Below are positions 20,365-29,304 of a stretch of 64,000 nucleotides of DNA, piece by piece. Under the pieces are notes generated by a model. The model had not been told where the DNA came from. It worked only from the letters and a program-made list of their open reading frames with translations, and searched no databases. The position numbers and the translations under genes were made by a program. The DNA is from JAWKTM01 sp041399085 (GTDB lineage: Bacteria > Planctomycetota > Planctomycetia > Pirellulales > Pirellulaceae). The stretch is from assembly GCA_041399085.1 (NCBI GenBank), contig JAWKTM010000030.1, positions 1 through 64,000 on the forward strand, in the 5' to 3' direction. Position 1 is the first letter of the stretch, and every line of letters starts with the position of its first letter.

Positions 20365-20951
20365 TGCTATAGCTCCAGAAAAGCGTCGAACTGCGGTCCC
20401 CTGTCACAGCGAGGCGACCAAAAACGACGTTTTACCATACCACCACACTTCGACGCAAGCATTTTCTTGAAACAGCCGACAAGTTTCGTTCACCCCCGAG
20501 TAAATGCGAATATTTACGCCTGAATCGCAAGTCTTCGCGATCGGCCCGGTCGCCAGCCGCTGGCAGACGCTAAAACTTGACGAGGTAGTTCCTGTTCTTG
20601 AAGGTGGTTTTGTCCGTACAGGTTGCGTCATAGCCTCTCCAGACGGCGAAACCCATCGTCTGGACGGTGACAATCGAGGCCGTCGATTGCCAGTTACGCC
20701 GCCAGCATTCCGCGTCCAGTTAGATTGCGCCCATGCCTCCAATCAGATTCTGCCGGGATTGCATCGGCACGCTGGCCGTCAGACGACCCTACGTCGCCGT
20801 CCGATTTGTAACCGCCACGCCGACTTTCTTCTCGGAGCGACCTCGTGAGGCGTCACGTCTGCCAGATTCCGCCAGTCCGCCGTCGCCTTAGCCGGCTCGC
20901 CACGCCAACAGCACGCCATCGCGGCTCGGTTTGATCTCGATGAGCGACGAC
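20365..20951. other. Non-coding or decayed stretch
   Basis: No intact gene. On the minus strand a short open piece ends MGFAVWRGYDATCTDKTTF, then KNRNYLVKF and a stop at about 20576, which has the look of a protein C-terminus. Another piece near 20870 reads EPAKATADWRNLADV. Neither can be extended to a recognisable gene. Confidence 0.4.
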
Positions 20952-21262
20952 TGTTGGTCCTTGCCGACCGGTTAGCCGTCTCGGCCACCTAGTTAGAACA
21001 CTTTTCCGCGGAGTTAGAGCTCTGGGCTGCACCCAGTGAGAGCACTTGGCGGCGCAGTTAGCGCACTTGGCCGCTTAGTTAGAACTCTTGGCCGTGTAGT
21101 TAGACCACTTTGTCGCACCCTTAGAGCTCTATGCCGTCCAGTTGAGCCGCTTTGGCAGCCAGTTAGACCGCTTTGACGGGTAGTTAGACCACTTTGGCAG
21201 CCAGTTAGGCGTCTTTGGCAGAGTTGAGTTTCACTTTGAGACGAAGTTAGAGCCTAACTTAC
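20952..21262. repeat. Degenerate 21-bp tandem array, about 14 units
   Basis: Units of the type GTTAGACCACTTTGGCAGCC recur every 21 bp, with two or three units lengthened or shortened. Examples start at 20971, 20992, 21057, 21078, 21143 and 21183. On the minus strand the frame gives heptads such as WSNYPSK and RSNWLPK, with a Lys codon at nearly the same place in each unit and at least three stops. On the plus strand a QLDHFGS-type heptad also appears, with TAG replacing CAG in some units. Confidence 0.75.
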
Positions 21263-21762
21263 CGGCCAAGTTGCCTAACTTCGCGGCCAAGACGAATATC
21301 AGTCGCCCGAGTTTCCGATTGCCGGACGCGGGACAATGCATGCACCTGCCAGAATGGCGGTTTTTCCAGCGATGGACGCCTCATCAGTCGTCCGAGTTAA
21401 CCCAAGATCACAGCTCGGACCGCCATGCACCGCCTCAAGGCACCAATCACCCGCCCCGGTGCATCCAGCAACCCCGCCGAGCCGCCCAACCGCGACCAAC
21501 AAGCCGTCACTTCGCCCACAAAGCGACCATCCTCCGTCAACCGGCGAGCACTGTCCCACATCGGCCAAGGTCGCGAGCCAATCGGCCACGGTAGCCTTGG
21601 GCGGCTCGCACACCTGAATCAACATTTTCGCCAGAACAGGGGCGTGCTTCGCCGGCGAGATAAAGGCTCAAGGCGAAGCCGATGGCTAGTTCCGCGCTTT
21701 AAAGGCCACTTGCTCCTTCGTCGGCACAAATAGCCCAGGTCAATGCCTGAATATGACAAAGC
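21263..21762. other. Stretch without a supported gene
   Basis: A minus-strand open frame of 108 codons (21299-21625) includes EPPKATVADWLATLADV, resembling the fragment at about 20870. There is no start signal and no known family, so it is not called as a gene. Confidence 0.4.
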
Positions 21763-23701
21763 TCAGATTGTGACGCGGTAACCGACGATCCACTCCATCG
21801 AGATCAAGTATTGCGAGACATTATGAATTCGTAAAGCTTCTCGCATATCGCACTTGGCCTCGTCCGTGAGCTTCGGCCTGTCAACCATCACCTGCATGGC
21901 GGCGACCAGAACCCAACCTTGTCCTTAATCGTCCCTGCGTCGAACTCTGCATAGCCGCCGCGATCCCGCATAGTAGATTGCTGCCGTCTACGAATACTTG
22001 ATTATCAATAAATTCCACCCAGATAATTGTTCGCATATTGCTCATGTGATAAGGTTCTTTCAACGTAACGTCAGGCCCCTCGTAACGATTTGATGACTTC
22101 CTGTATCACCTCGAACAGTGTATTTTCTAATTTCCTGGACTCAAGGCGAGTATTAACGACTACCAGAGACGTTCCCGGAGTAGAGTATGTGAGCGTCTCT
22201 CCCTTTATCCTTGTCAGCAATCAAGAAAAGTACGCCGCAAATTCGCTCAACTTTAATCGCGTCCGTACCGTCGTCCAGAAAGGACCAATCGAGTAATATT
22301 TGAGCCACCATACTCCAAGAACGAAAAGTGCAGGTCTTCCAGAAACTTGACTTCTTTGGCACGCGGAAGGATATCCAAAGAATGATCGAATGTAAAGGCG
22401 ATCTGTAATACCCTCAACCCAAATCGTGCAATTTTGCAAGAAGCAATACCGACGAATTATCGCTTACCCAATTCCGCCAGAAGTGAAAAATCTTCATTCG
22501 TTGCATGGAAATTGCGAACTTCGGCTCGCGTTCGGAACCAGAATTAGAGTCAAAGCTTTTCGTTATGCGATAAACGGAGCACTGAGAATTGCGATTCGAT
22601 CGTGATATCAGAAATTGGTGTGAATGCGTGGCCACAAACACTTGCACTATTTGCGCCGTCGTCGTCAAGCGGCATCAATAAAACGTCGCTGAAATCCTGA
22701 GAAGTGCAGGTATAATTCCGGTTCCTCGATAAAAAGCATGAAGTTCTTGTCGCGATGTATAAACATTGGCAGCGTCATTATCAGTAGCGGCTGGAGGCCA
22801 TCTCCGAGTCTGTAGATTGGGCGTTTCATTTCATCGCCAATCTTAATGAACAGCGATATTGTCTTGACGAATTACGAGGAATCAGCGCTGTCTTGGCTCC
22901 GCCAAAAAAGTATCTACCAACAAATTCTTGGTAATCGGCGATTGCACTGGCGCATCTCTAAAGTCCCGAGCAAAAGATACTCTTGAATCTGCCCATATAG
23001 CTCTAGACCAGTGATAATTGCCAGCTCGCTCAGGGGCCTGTCCTCGGTTGTCACTTGACTGCAATCCGGGGAAATAATCACGTATCGTATCGTTATGCAG
23101 TAGGAACTTTCTTTGATCTTCGGGCTTTCCGCAAGCCGCGAGTGGGGATATATCCTTTTGACCTGATGCTCCAGCCCTTTCTCTCCTGCCGTACCCAATA
23201 AATTACGCAATGTCTTAAGGTGCCCTCTGATGGAGTTTAGCTGGTCAGGATCATTCGTTGGAAATCGCTTGGGTCGTTTCGCATATTCTCCACGACCGAT
23301 GCCGTAGTTCTTCCGGACACGTGGCAACGGTTCCGTGTTGATATCATAGAGCAAGGAAGGCTTGATGCTCAATCGTGCCCAGGATTTGCTCACGAACGAG
23401 TGTCGTCTGAAACCGGAATTTCATGGCAAATGTTCTTCCAGGTTTGGAAGTTGATTCGCGAATTCGATCATGTTTGTCAGGTTCATCGGATAACGAAAAT
23501 GCCAATCCTGGGTCAGCGAATATTTCGCGAAGCAACCAGCTCTTGCCGCAGTTATTTGGTCCGATCAGGACGTTCAATCAGGATAGATTCAACGAGCCGA
23601 TTACCGACTGCTTCAGTTGAGTAAATTGATTGCATCGAATCTGGCAGTTTCAATTCACGGAATCTTCGCCATGAGATAAACCTCGGTCTTTCTTGCTTCA
23701 T
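21763..23701 (-). pseudogene. OLD-like AAA ATPase with TOPRIM region, heavily frameshifted
   Basis: Motifs of an ABC-type AAA ATPase of the OLD kind occur in the correct order in different frames. MKQERPRFISWRRFRELKL is the N-terminus at 23701; NVLIGPNNCGKSWLLREI is the Walker A site. RLGDGLQPLLIM matches the signature region, and FMLFIEEPELYLHFSGF is Walker B with the catalytic Glu. VFVATHSHQFLI carries the switch His, and IWVEGITDRLYIRSFF is the TOPRIM glutamate motif. A closing segment (PKLTDEAKCDMREALRI) reaches a stop at 21763. At least five frame changes are needed. OLD-family nucleases act in phage defence or DNA repair; with no neighbouring UvrD-like GajB gene it would be a stand-alone (class 1 type) member. 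The lower GC content suggests acquisition. Confidence 0.75.
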
Positions 23702-23976
23702 TTCAGGAAAGCAAGTTCCGAAAGCTTCCGAAGACACTCATCAGTTTTGCCGTTCGCGCACTTGTACTTTCGCTATCGCTTGCGATTGGGCGAATTACGC
23801 CACGTGTCAGTGCAAACCCTTAACTCAAGCCTAGCGATGAAGGATTCAAGCATGTCGAGTGAACCACGTGGGAGGGCGATGGGAATGCCGCTAAGGGTAC
23901 CGACCTCAATCCCAGTCAAGCAGGCAGCGTATTGGGCGGCGGAGCGCAATTGCGGCTTGTGTGGCCGGGGAATTGG

Positions 23977-24160
23977 ACCACGAAGGGCACGAGGAGCACG
24001 AGGAGCACGAAGGGGGAGAGCCGGAGTGGTTTGATTTGAGACTGGCCGGTTGGTTGCGACACGTGTTTGTCTTTGCCGCTCGCGATGGAGTGTTGGCCTT
24101 CGGCCGTTTCGCTCGACTCGCCCGCTGTCTTCCCTTCGTGCCCGTCGTGTTCTTCGTGGT
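23977..24160. repeat. Inverted-arm repeat element, diverged copy 4
   Basis: The left arm (ACCACGAAGGGCACGAGGAG) and the right arm ending TTCTTCGTGGT at 24160 are variants of the arms at 18047-19295. The inner part is unrelated to that of copies 1-3. Confidence 0.75.
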
Positions 24161-24350
24161 GACACCGCCTTGCCGAAGCCATCGACCACGGGCAGCTCGC
24201 CTGTGCTCGTTCCGCCAACACAGGCAGCCAGTCGCGTCGGAAAGACACATGGGGTGTTGGGCTCAATGACCCAAAGGAAGAGACCGGACCGCTTTGATTG
24301 GACGCGAGTTCAGCCGGCTCGTGCGCGTAGCTGGCGCGGCCGGAGAATGG

Positions 24351-24380
24351 ACCACGGAGGGCACGATGAGCACGAAGGGG
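24351..24380. repeat. Inverted-arm repeat, single diverged arm
   Basis: ACCACGGAGGGCACGATGAG followed by CACGAAGGGG matches the left arm of copy 4. No partner arm is found before the STN gene. Confidence 0.6.
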
Positions 24381-24568
24381 GAAGGCGGGGCTGGAGGCGA
24401 TGTGTGGCGGGGCCGCGGCCGGGTTTGCGTTGCAATGCGGGGGCGACGCGATTCTAATGCTTCCAGGGGCGAGTTTTTCGTGCGGCGGTCTGGGGTGCTT
24501 TCGGGATGTTGAGTCGTTCATCGACTTAGGCCGGGTGTATGGCCGGGGCTGTCGCCATTGGGAGCGAG

Positions 24569-26170
24569 ATGATGAAGTTGGCTTTTCGAACGCTGATGAT
24601 CGGGTGTTTGTTGTGGGCGTGCGGTGGCGCGGGTGTGAGTTGGGCGCAGACGCCGCCGGACTCCGCCAAGCCGGCGGTGAGGCGCGATGCGCGGGCGGAC
24701 GAGTCGGCGGTTGCCAAGGCGCTGCGAACGCGAGTCGACTTTGAATTTGCTAAAACGCCGCTGAAGGATGTCGCGGTGTTCATTGCGGATCAGCACGGCA
24801 TCAACGTGCGGCTTGATTCGCAGGCGCTCCAGGACGATGGCATCACTCAAAACGCGGCGGTGACGATTCACTTGCGCGACGTCAGCCTGCGGTCGGCGTT
24901 GCGGCTGATGCTGGAACCGCTCGGGCTGACGTTCACCGCCGACGACGAGTTTCTCATCATCACAACGCCTACAAAGGCCGAGGCGCGGATGTCCGTGCGT
25001 GTGTATCCGGTCCGCGATCTCGTGGCGGTGAAGCATTCAGATGACGAGGTCTTGGTGGATACGGATTCTCTGGTCGAACTGATTGCGACCAAAGTCGCTC
25101 CCGATTCGTGGCCGGCAGGCACCGGCCCCATAGGTGGCATCGCAGCCTTGGGCGATACGTTGGCTATTAACCAAAGCGACGACGTTCACGAGCAGATCGC
25201 AGCGCTGCTCGACGCACTCCGCCGTTTGCAAGCCGGGTATGTGAAGGATCCACAACAGCCGGCCGACACGTTGTTTCTGGAACAGGTGGCCGCGAAAAAC
25301 CATGAGATTGCCAAGAAGCTAAAGCAACCGCTCCAGGTCGAGTTCGTCGACACGCCACTGACGGATGTGGCCAAGTTCCTAACGGAGCGGTTGGGCGTGT
25401 CGTTCGTGATCGATCGTCTGAGCTTGCAAGACGACGGCATCGATCCGAATGTGGCCGTTACGTTCAAAGCCCGAGCGACGGCCGATCGGCTGTTGTTACA
25501 CATGCTGGAACCGCTGGGGCTGACGTACTTGGTCGACGATGAGGTCATCCAGATCACAACGCCGACCCAAGCCGAAGCGAGGTTGACCACTCGTGTCTAT
25601 CCGGTCTACGACTTGATCGACGATACGAAACGAGAAGTTTGGGAGTCCAGCCAACTCGAAGAGCTCCGCGACGCCCTCACGACTGTGGTTGCAACGGACT
25701 CTTGGGATTCGGTGGGTCGACCTGGCGCAGTGGCAGGATGGACGCGCACGCCAGCTCTCATTATTGGTCAGACCATCGAAGTTCACGATCGAATCGAGCG
25801 ATTTCTGGCCGACTTGCGAGCCGCGCGGCAATCGCCTGCCAACACGGACCCGCTGCCAATTTCGGCCATCAAGGAAGATAGCGTGGCGAACCGTCTCCGA
25901 ACGTACAATCTGCCGCGCGATCAAGAGGGAAAGCTTCACCACCATGCCGAGCAAGTGGCGGCTGTCTTGCGGCGCGAGTTGCTCGAACAGTTCGGCAAAC
26001 AGGCAGAAGGCATCTCGGTCGAGCCGGTCGGCGACGGAATAGTCGTCGTCAAGGGGAACTCCGAAGTCCAGCGGTTGGCCGAGCGTGTGATGAATTCACT
26101 GGGGATATCCCCATTCGGCTTGCCAATCGGTCTCGGCGCGGCCTCTGGCATGGGAGGCGGCATCTTCTAG
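24569..26170 (+). CDS. Exported protein with two STN (N0-like) domains, no secretin channel
   Basis: The protein is 533 residues from the ATG at 24569 (a second ATG follows at once), with a signal peptide MKLAFRTLMIGCLLWACGG. Two tandem units follow, each an STN domain with a trailing strand: VDFEFAKTPLKDVAVFIADQ with ALQDDGITQNAAVTIHL and YPVRDLV, then VEFVDTPLTDVAKFLTERLG with LSLQDDGIDPNVAVTF and YPVYDLI. Each has the LEPLGLT..DDE..QITTPT strand pair. The C-terminus resembles a ring-building N-domain (ISVEPVGDGIVVVKGNSEVQ). Planctomycete genomes hold many proteins of this layout. They probably bind partners in the cell envelope, but none is a channel. It is intact, unlike the two larger relatives at 11.1 and 14.5 kb. 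Confidence 0.85.
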   Translation: MMKLAFRTLMIGCLLWACGGAGVSWAQTPPDSAKPAVRRDARADESAVAKALRTRVDFEFAKTPLKDVAVFIADQHGINVRLDSQALQDDGITQNAAVTIHLRDVSLRSALRLMLEPLGLTFTADDEFLIITTPTKAEARMSVRVYPVRDLVAVKHSDDEVLVDTDSLVELIATKVAPDSWPAGTGPIGGIAALGDTLAINQSDDVHEQIAALLDALRRLQAGYVKDPQQPADTLFLEQVAAKNHEIAKKLKQPLQVEFVDTPLTDVAKFLTERLGVSFVIDRLSLQDDGIDPNVAVTFKARATADRLLLHMLEPLGLTYLVDDEVIQITTPTQAEARLTTRVYPVYDLIDDTKREVWESSQLEELRDALTTVVATDSWDSVGRPGAVAGWTRTPALIIGQTIEVHDRIERFLADLRAARQSPANTDPLPISAIKEDSVANRLRTYNLPRDQEGKLHHHAEQVAAVLRRELLEQFGKQAEGISVEPVGDGIVVVKGNSEVQRLAERVMNSLGISPFGLPIGLGAASGMGGGIF

Positions 26171-26375
26171 CGGGCCGCTCCCGCGGCAAGTGTCCCGATT
26201 TCTCTTGCCGCACGTGAAGGAGGGACTTGTGGCCGAGCAACGTCAAACCGGCGCATGGCGGCCGATTTCGTCGCAGGCTAATCTGCGCGGATACCGTTTC
26301 TCGCTGCCGATTCGCGCCGGTTAGCTCGTGCTCCGGACGTATTGCTGGCGGATTATCACGTTAGGAGAGAGTTCG

Positions 26376-26840
26376 ATGCGTTTTCGATCTTGCAATGGAT
26401 TATTGGCGAGTTTGCTGTTGGGAGCTTCGCTGTTGCTGGGCTGTGGCGCCAAGGATGTCGTGGAGCAGGCCGTCAATCAAGCTCAGGATGCGGCGGCCAC
26501 GGACCAAACACGCGACCAGTTGAAGGTGCTGGGAATCGCCTATCACAATCATCACGACGCTCAGAATCGTGGGCCCGCCGATTGGGACGAGGCAATCGCT
26601 TCGGCCAGCGATCCGGCGGCCGTGCAGGCGTTGCGCGACAAAGGTTACCAAGTGGCTTGGGGTCTGCGATTACGCGACGTGACGGTTGGGACCAGCAATT
26701 TCGTGCTGGCCTATAAGCCGGAAGATCTCAACGCCGGCGGTTATGTATTGATGATGGACGGAGCCGTTATACATCGGCCCGCCGAAGAAATCCAAGCGGC
26801 ACTGGATGCTCAGAAAGACATCAAGCCGGCAGCCAGCTAG
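26376..26840 (+). CDS. Small lipoprotein with a DUF1559-like motif
   Basis: The product has 154 residues from the ATG at 26376, preceded by AGGAGAG. The signal sequence ends LLLGASLLLGCGAK, a good lipobox, so the protein should be lipid-anchored. The mature part contains LKVLGIAYHNHHDAQNRGPA, which closely resembles the 'LGLAYHNFHD...PP' motif after the pilin helix of DUF1559 proteins. A terminal VLMMDGAVIHRPAEE resembles the 'DGSV' end motif of that family. It lacks the prepilin helix and the long middle part, so it looks like a lipoprotein form of that fold. It follows the STN gene by about 200 bp on the same strand and may be functionally linked. Confidence 0.75.
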   Translation: MRFRSCNGLLASLLLGASLLLGCGAKDVVEQAVNQAQDAAATDQTRDQLKVLGIAYHNHHDAQNRGPADWDEAIASASDPAAVQALRDKGYQVAWGLRLRDVTVGTSNFVLAYKPEDLNAGGYVLMMDGAVIHRPAEEIQAALDAQKDIKPAAS

Positions 26841-27483
26841 TCGATCAGGAGCCGGGATGTCCCACGAATGAGACACAGGCTGGTCTGAAATCGCCGACCC
26901 CAACAGCCGACGGCGGTCTTCGCCGGAGAGGCGTTGGGGCGGCTTGCATGGATGGAGGAATGGACCACGAAGGGCGCGAAGATCACGAAGGGGGAAAGGC
27001 GGAGCGGTGTGATATAAGACCAGCCATTATTGCTCGACACTCCCGCCACCTTTTCCTTCGTGCTCGTCGTGTTCTTTGTGGTGGTTATTGCCTTAAAGAC
27101 GCCGCCCCCTGCCCTTCTCGATACGTCGGCGATTCGTAAACGTGCCTTCGGCGTTCGCGCCAAAGGCCAAACATCCGCCAGCGTCTTGGCGGCGTGAGAC
27201 GCGTGTATCGAGTTGAGACGAACGGCTGTTTCGGAATGGGCTTCGCGGAGGTTGACGTTGTGGGTTGTGGTTGCGTTGCATGGAATTCGAGGCGGTAAAA
27301 ACCGTGATTCCGCGACGAAATGATTCGGCCAACGGGTCGTGGCACGGTCGTTGCTAACCGGGACCGGCCATCAGCGAGACCGCTTTTCTGCTTGGCCGAA
27401 GACGATGGCTGCCGGGGCTCGCTGATGGATTGGCAGCACGATACGGTCTCGGCAAGATTCTCTTCCACCACTCGGAGCACGCG
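26841..27483. other. Intergenic region with an inverted-arm repeat
   Basis: Apart from the repeat element at 26964-27082 no gene, RNA or terminator is recognised. Short open frames between 27085 and 27430 are antisense or lack start signals. Confidence 0.5.
26964..27082. repeat. Inverted-arm repeat element, short diverged copy
   Basis: Left arm ACCACGAAGGGCGCGAAGAT and right arm ending GTGTTCTTTGTGGT at 27082 belong to the family seen at 18-19 kb and 24 kb. The inner loop is only about 55 bp. Confidence 0.75.
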
Positions 27484-28296
27484 ATGCGTAACTGGTTCCA
27501 CAAGGTATCTGTCTCTCTCGTCCTGGCCTCGGCGTTCGCTTTCATCACGGGCAACACGGCGACGGCAACCGACCCGGCTCATATAGAGACCGCCAATCTG
27601 TATGTGGCGACAATCGACCCGGCGAATAACGATTATGGGTCGCCATTGAGTGTGTATTATGACGAGCAAGGTGTGTTGCACGCCGAATCGAAATGTGGTT
27701 CCTACGCAGCTCATCTATTCAAAGCGTCTTACGACACGGTTACGGATAGCGTCTTCACCGGTTTGTTTGGATCGACCAGCCCCGCCGCTCAATTGTGGTT
27801 TGCCGGATTGGCCGCGGAAGGCGAATACAATAACCAAGACGGCACGTTTTCGACGCATGTCGTGCCAACCGTCGATGCCATTCGGTGTGGCGATGTGTTA
27901 GCGGCGGCTTATAACACCAACAGCGGCGCAACGGGGCATGTGATGATCGCCGATACGCTGAATGAAGTGGGTCCGCAAAACTTATCGCCCGGCAAGATTC
28001 CCTGTTACGCTTCCGCGATTCGCTGGGATGTGATGATCCACGATTGCACCAGCAGCGCTCATGGCAGCGTCGACACACGGGACGGCGCCGAGCAAAATGG
28101 CCAGGACGACCGTGGCTTGGGGATGGGAATGATCGTGCTCTACGAAGACGCCAATAGCGGCGCGATCATCGGTTGGAAGTGGAGCACTACCACGTCAACG
28201 ATCTACCAATGTGTGAACCCCAACGCCGCCAATTATCGGCCTATGGTCGCTGGCTATCTGGCTGGCCCGGGATTGCCGACGGGCGACGAGGACTAA
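27484..28296 (+). CDS. Secreted protein, possible NlpC/P60-like cysteine peptidase fold
   Basis: The protein is 270 residues with a signal peptide (VSLVLASAFAFITGNTATA). The layout after it recalls NlpC/P60 or CHAP enzymes. A Cys at residue 71 heads a helix (SKCGSYAAHLFKAS). CGDVLAAAY then resembles their 'GD' strand, GHVMIAD supplies a His at about 152, and an Asp at about 187 lies in WDVMIHDCTSS. These could form a Cys-His-Asp site. The identity between this and known families is not strong, so this is a fold-level inference. The start at 27484 is chosen because it begins the signal peptide. Neighbours give no functional hint; a weak hairpin follows the stop. Confidence 0.65.
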   Translation: MRNWFHKVSVSLVLASAFAFITGNTATATDPAHIETANLYVATIDPANNDYGSPLSVYYDEQGVLHAESKCGSYAAHLFKASYDTVTDSVFTGLFGSTSPAAQLWFAGLAAEGEYNNQDGTFSTHVVPTVDAIRCGDVLAAAYNTNSGATGHVMIADTLNEVGPQNLSPGKIPCYASAIRWDVMIHDCTSSAHGSVDTRDGAEQNGQDDRGLGMGMIVLYEDANSGAIIGWKWSTTTSTIYQCVNPNAANYRPMVAGYLAGPGLPTGDED

Positions 28297-28301
28297 TGGA
28301 T

Positions 28302-28322
28302 CGTCCCAGCCGGGGACGGTTT
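28302..28322 (+). terminator. Weak terminator-like hairpin
   Basis: CGTCCC at 28302-28307 and GGGACG at 28313-28318 form a 6-bp stem with a 5-nt loop, followed by GTTT. It lies between the convergent secreted-protein and ABC genes and could serve the former. Confidence 0.35.
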
Positions 28323-28371
28323 GGCAACCAAGACAGCGGGCGTTCGATACTCGAATGTCCGCTCGTCACAA

Positions 28372-29298
28372 CTAGGTTACCAATCCTTTCGTCACCAGCA
28401 TGAACACGTCTTCTAGCGTGGGATCTTTTTCGGCGAAGCTGCGGACGTTGACTTGGTTGGCGATCAATTGATTGAGGAGATCGCCGACGCCACGGTCGTC
28501 GGTTTCTAATTCCACCACGGCCTTTTGTGCGTCGACTTGGATATCGCGTAAGTGCGGCGAACTGCGGAGCACGGACAGCCCGACATCCATGCGGTCGATG
28601 AACTTGACTTCAACTACTCGGTTGCGCCGGATGCGGCGGTAGACTTCTTCGATGGGGCCGTGCATCAAGAGCTGACCCCGCTCGATAATGCCGATCGATG
28701 TGCAACAATCGGCCAATTCGGACAGAATGTGGCTGGAGATCATAATGGTCTTGCCCATCCGTCGCAGCTCTTTCAGCAACGCTTTGACTTCCATGCGAGC
28801 GCGAGGGTCGAGACCACTGGCAGGCTCGTCCAAGATCAATACTGGCGGATCGTGGACCAGCGTTTTGGCCAAGCACAACCGTTGCTTCATGCCACGCGAC
28901 AATCCATTCACAAAGTCGTCGCGTTTGTGGGTGAGGTCTAACAGTTCCAGCACATCGGTAATGATGGCTTTGCGCTGGCTGCGGGGAATTCGATAGGCGA
29001 CGGCGAAGAAGTCGAGGAATTCCCACACTTTCATACCGTCATAGACACCGAAGTTATCCGGCATATATCCCACACTATGACGCACGGCCATGGGGTCCTG
29101 CGTCACGCGATGGCCGTTGACGATACCTTCGCCACGACTGGCTTTGAGCAGCGTGGCCAGAAATCGAATCGTGGTGCTCTTGCCGGCGCCGTTGGGGCCG
29201 ATGAATCCAAAGATCTCGCCGGCTTCGATCTTCAGATTCAGTCGCTCGACGGCCGTGAAATCGCCGTAGTCCTTGCCGAAATCTATCAGTTCGATCAT
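28372..29298 (-). CDS. ABC transporter ATP-binding protein (NatA/GldA-like)
   Basis: The product is 308 residues with a complete nucleotide-binding domain: Walker A GPNGAGKSTT, the Q-loop region VGYMPDNFGVYDGM, signature LSRGMKQRLCLA, Walker B VLILDEPASGLDP and switch His in ISSHILSEL. A C-terminal extension of about 80 residues (VVEVKFIDRM, then VELETDDRGVGDLLNQL) is typical of NatA/GldA-type exporter ATPases. It begins 6 bp after the stop of the upstream 872-residue lipoprotein gene and is co-transcribed with it. No separate permease gene is adjacent, so the lipoprotein, which has a membrane segment, or a distant permease must complete the system. Confidence 0.9.
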   Translation of the reverse strand: MIELIDFGKDYGDFTAVERLNLKIEAGEIFGFIGPNGAGKSTTIRFLATLLKASRGEGIVNGHRVTQDPMAVRHSVGYMPDNFGVYDGMKVWEFLDFFAVAYRIPRSQRKAIITDVLELLDLTHKRDDFVNGLSRGMKQRLCLAKTLVHDPPVLILDEPASGLDPRARMEVKALLKELRRMGKTIMISSHILSELADCCTSIGIIERGQLLMHGPIEEVYRRIRRNRVVEVKFIDRMDVGLSVLRSSPHLRDIQVDAQKAVVELETDDRGVGDLLNQLIANQVNVRSFAEKDPTLEDVFMLVTKGLVT

Positions 29299-29304
29299 GG
29301 GGTG

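Larger units (their letters stand above)
23702..24568. other. Intergenic region carrying inverted-arm repeats
   Basis: No gene is supported. It holds one full inverted-arm element and one single arm, annotated separately. A short open piece between 23773 and 23940 on the minus strand has no recognisable match. Confidence 0.5.

Noticed and set aside
20952..21262. CRISPR array
   Set aside because: The 21-bp units are contiguous and degenerate with no unique spacers, and there are no cas genes in the window.
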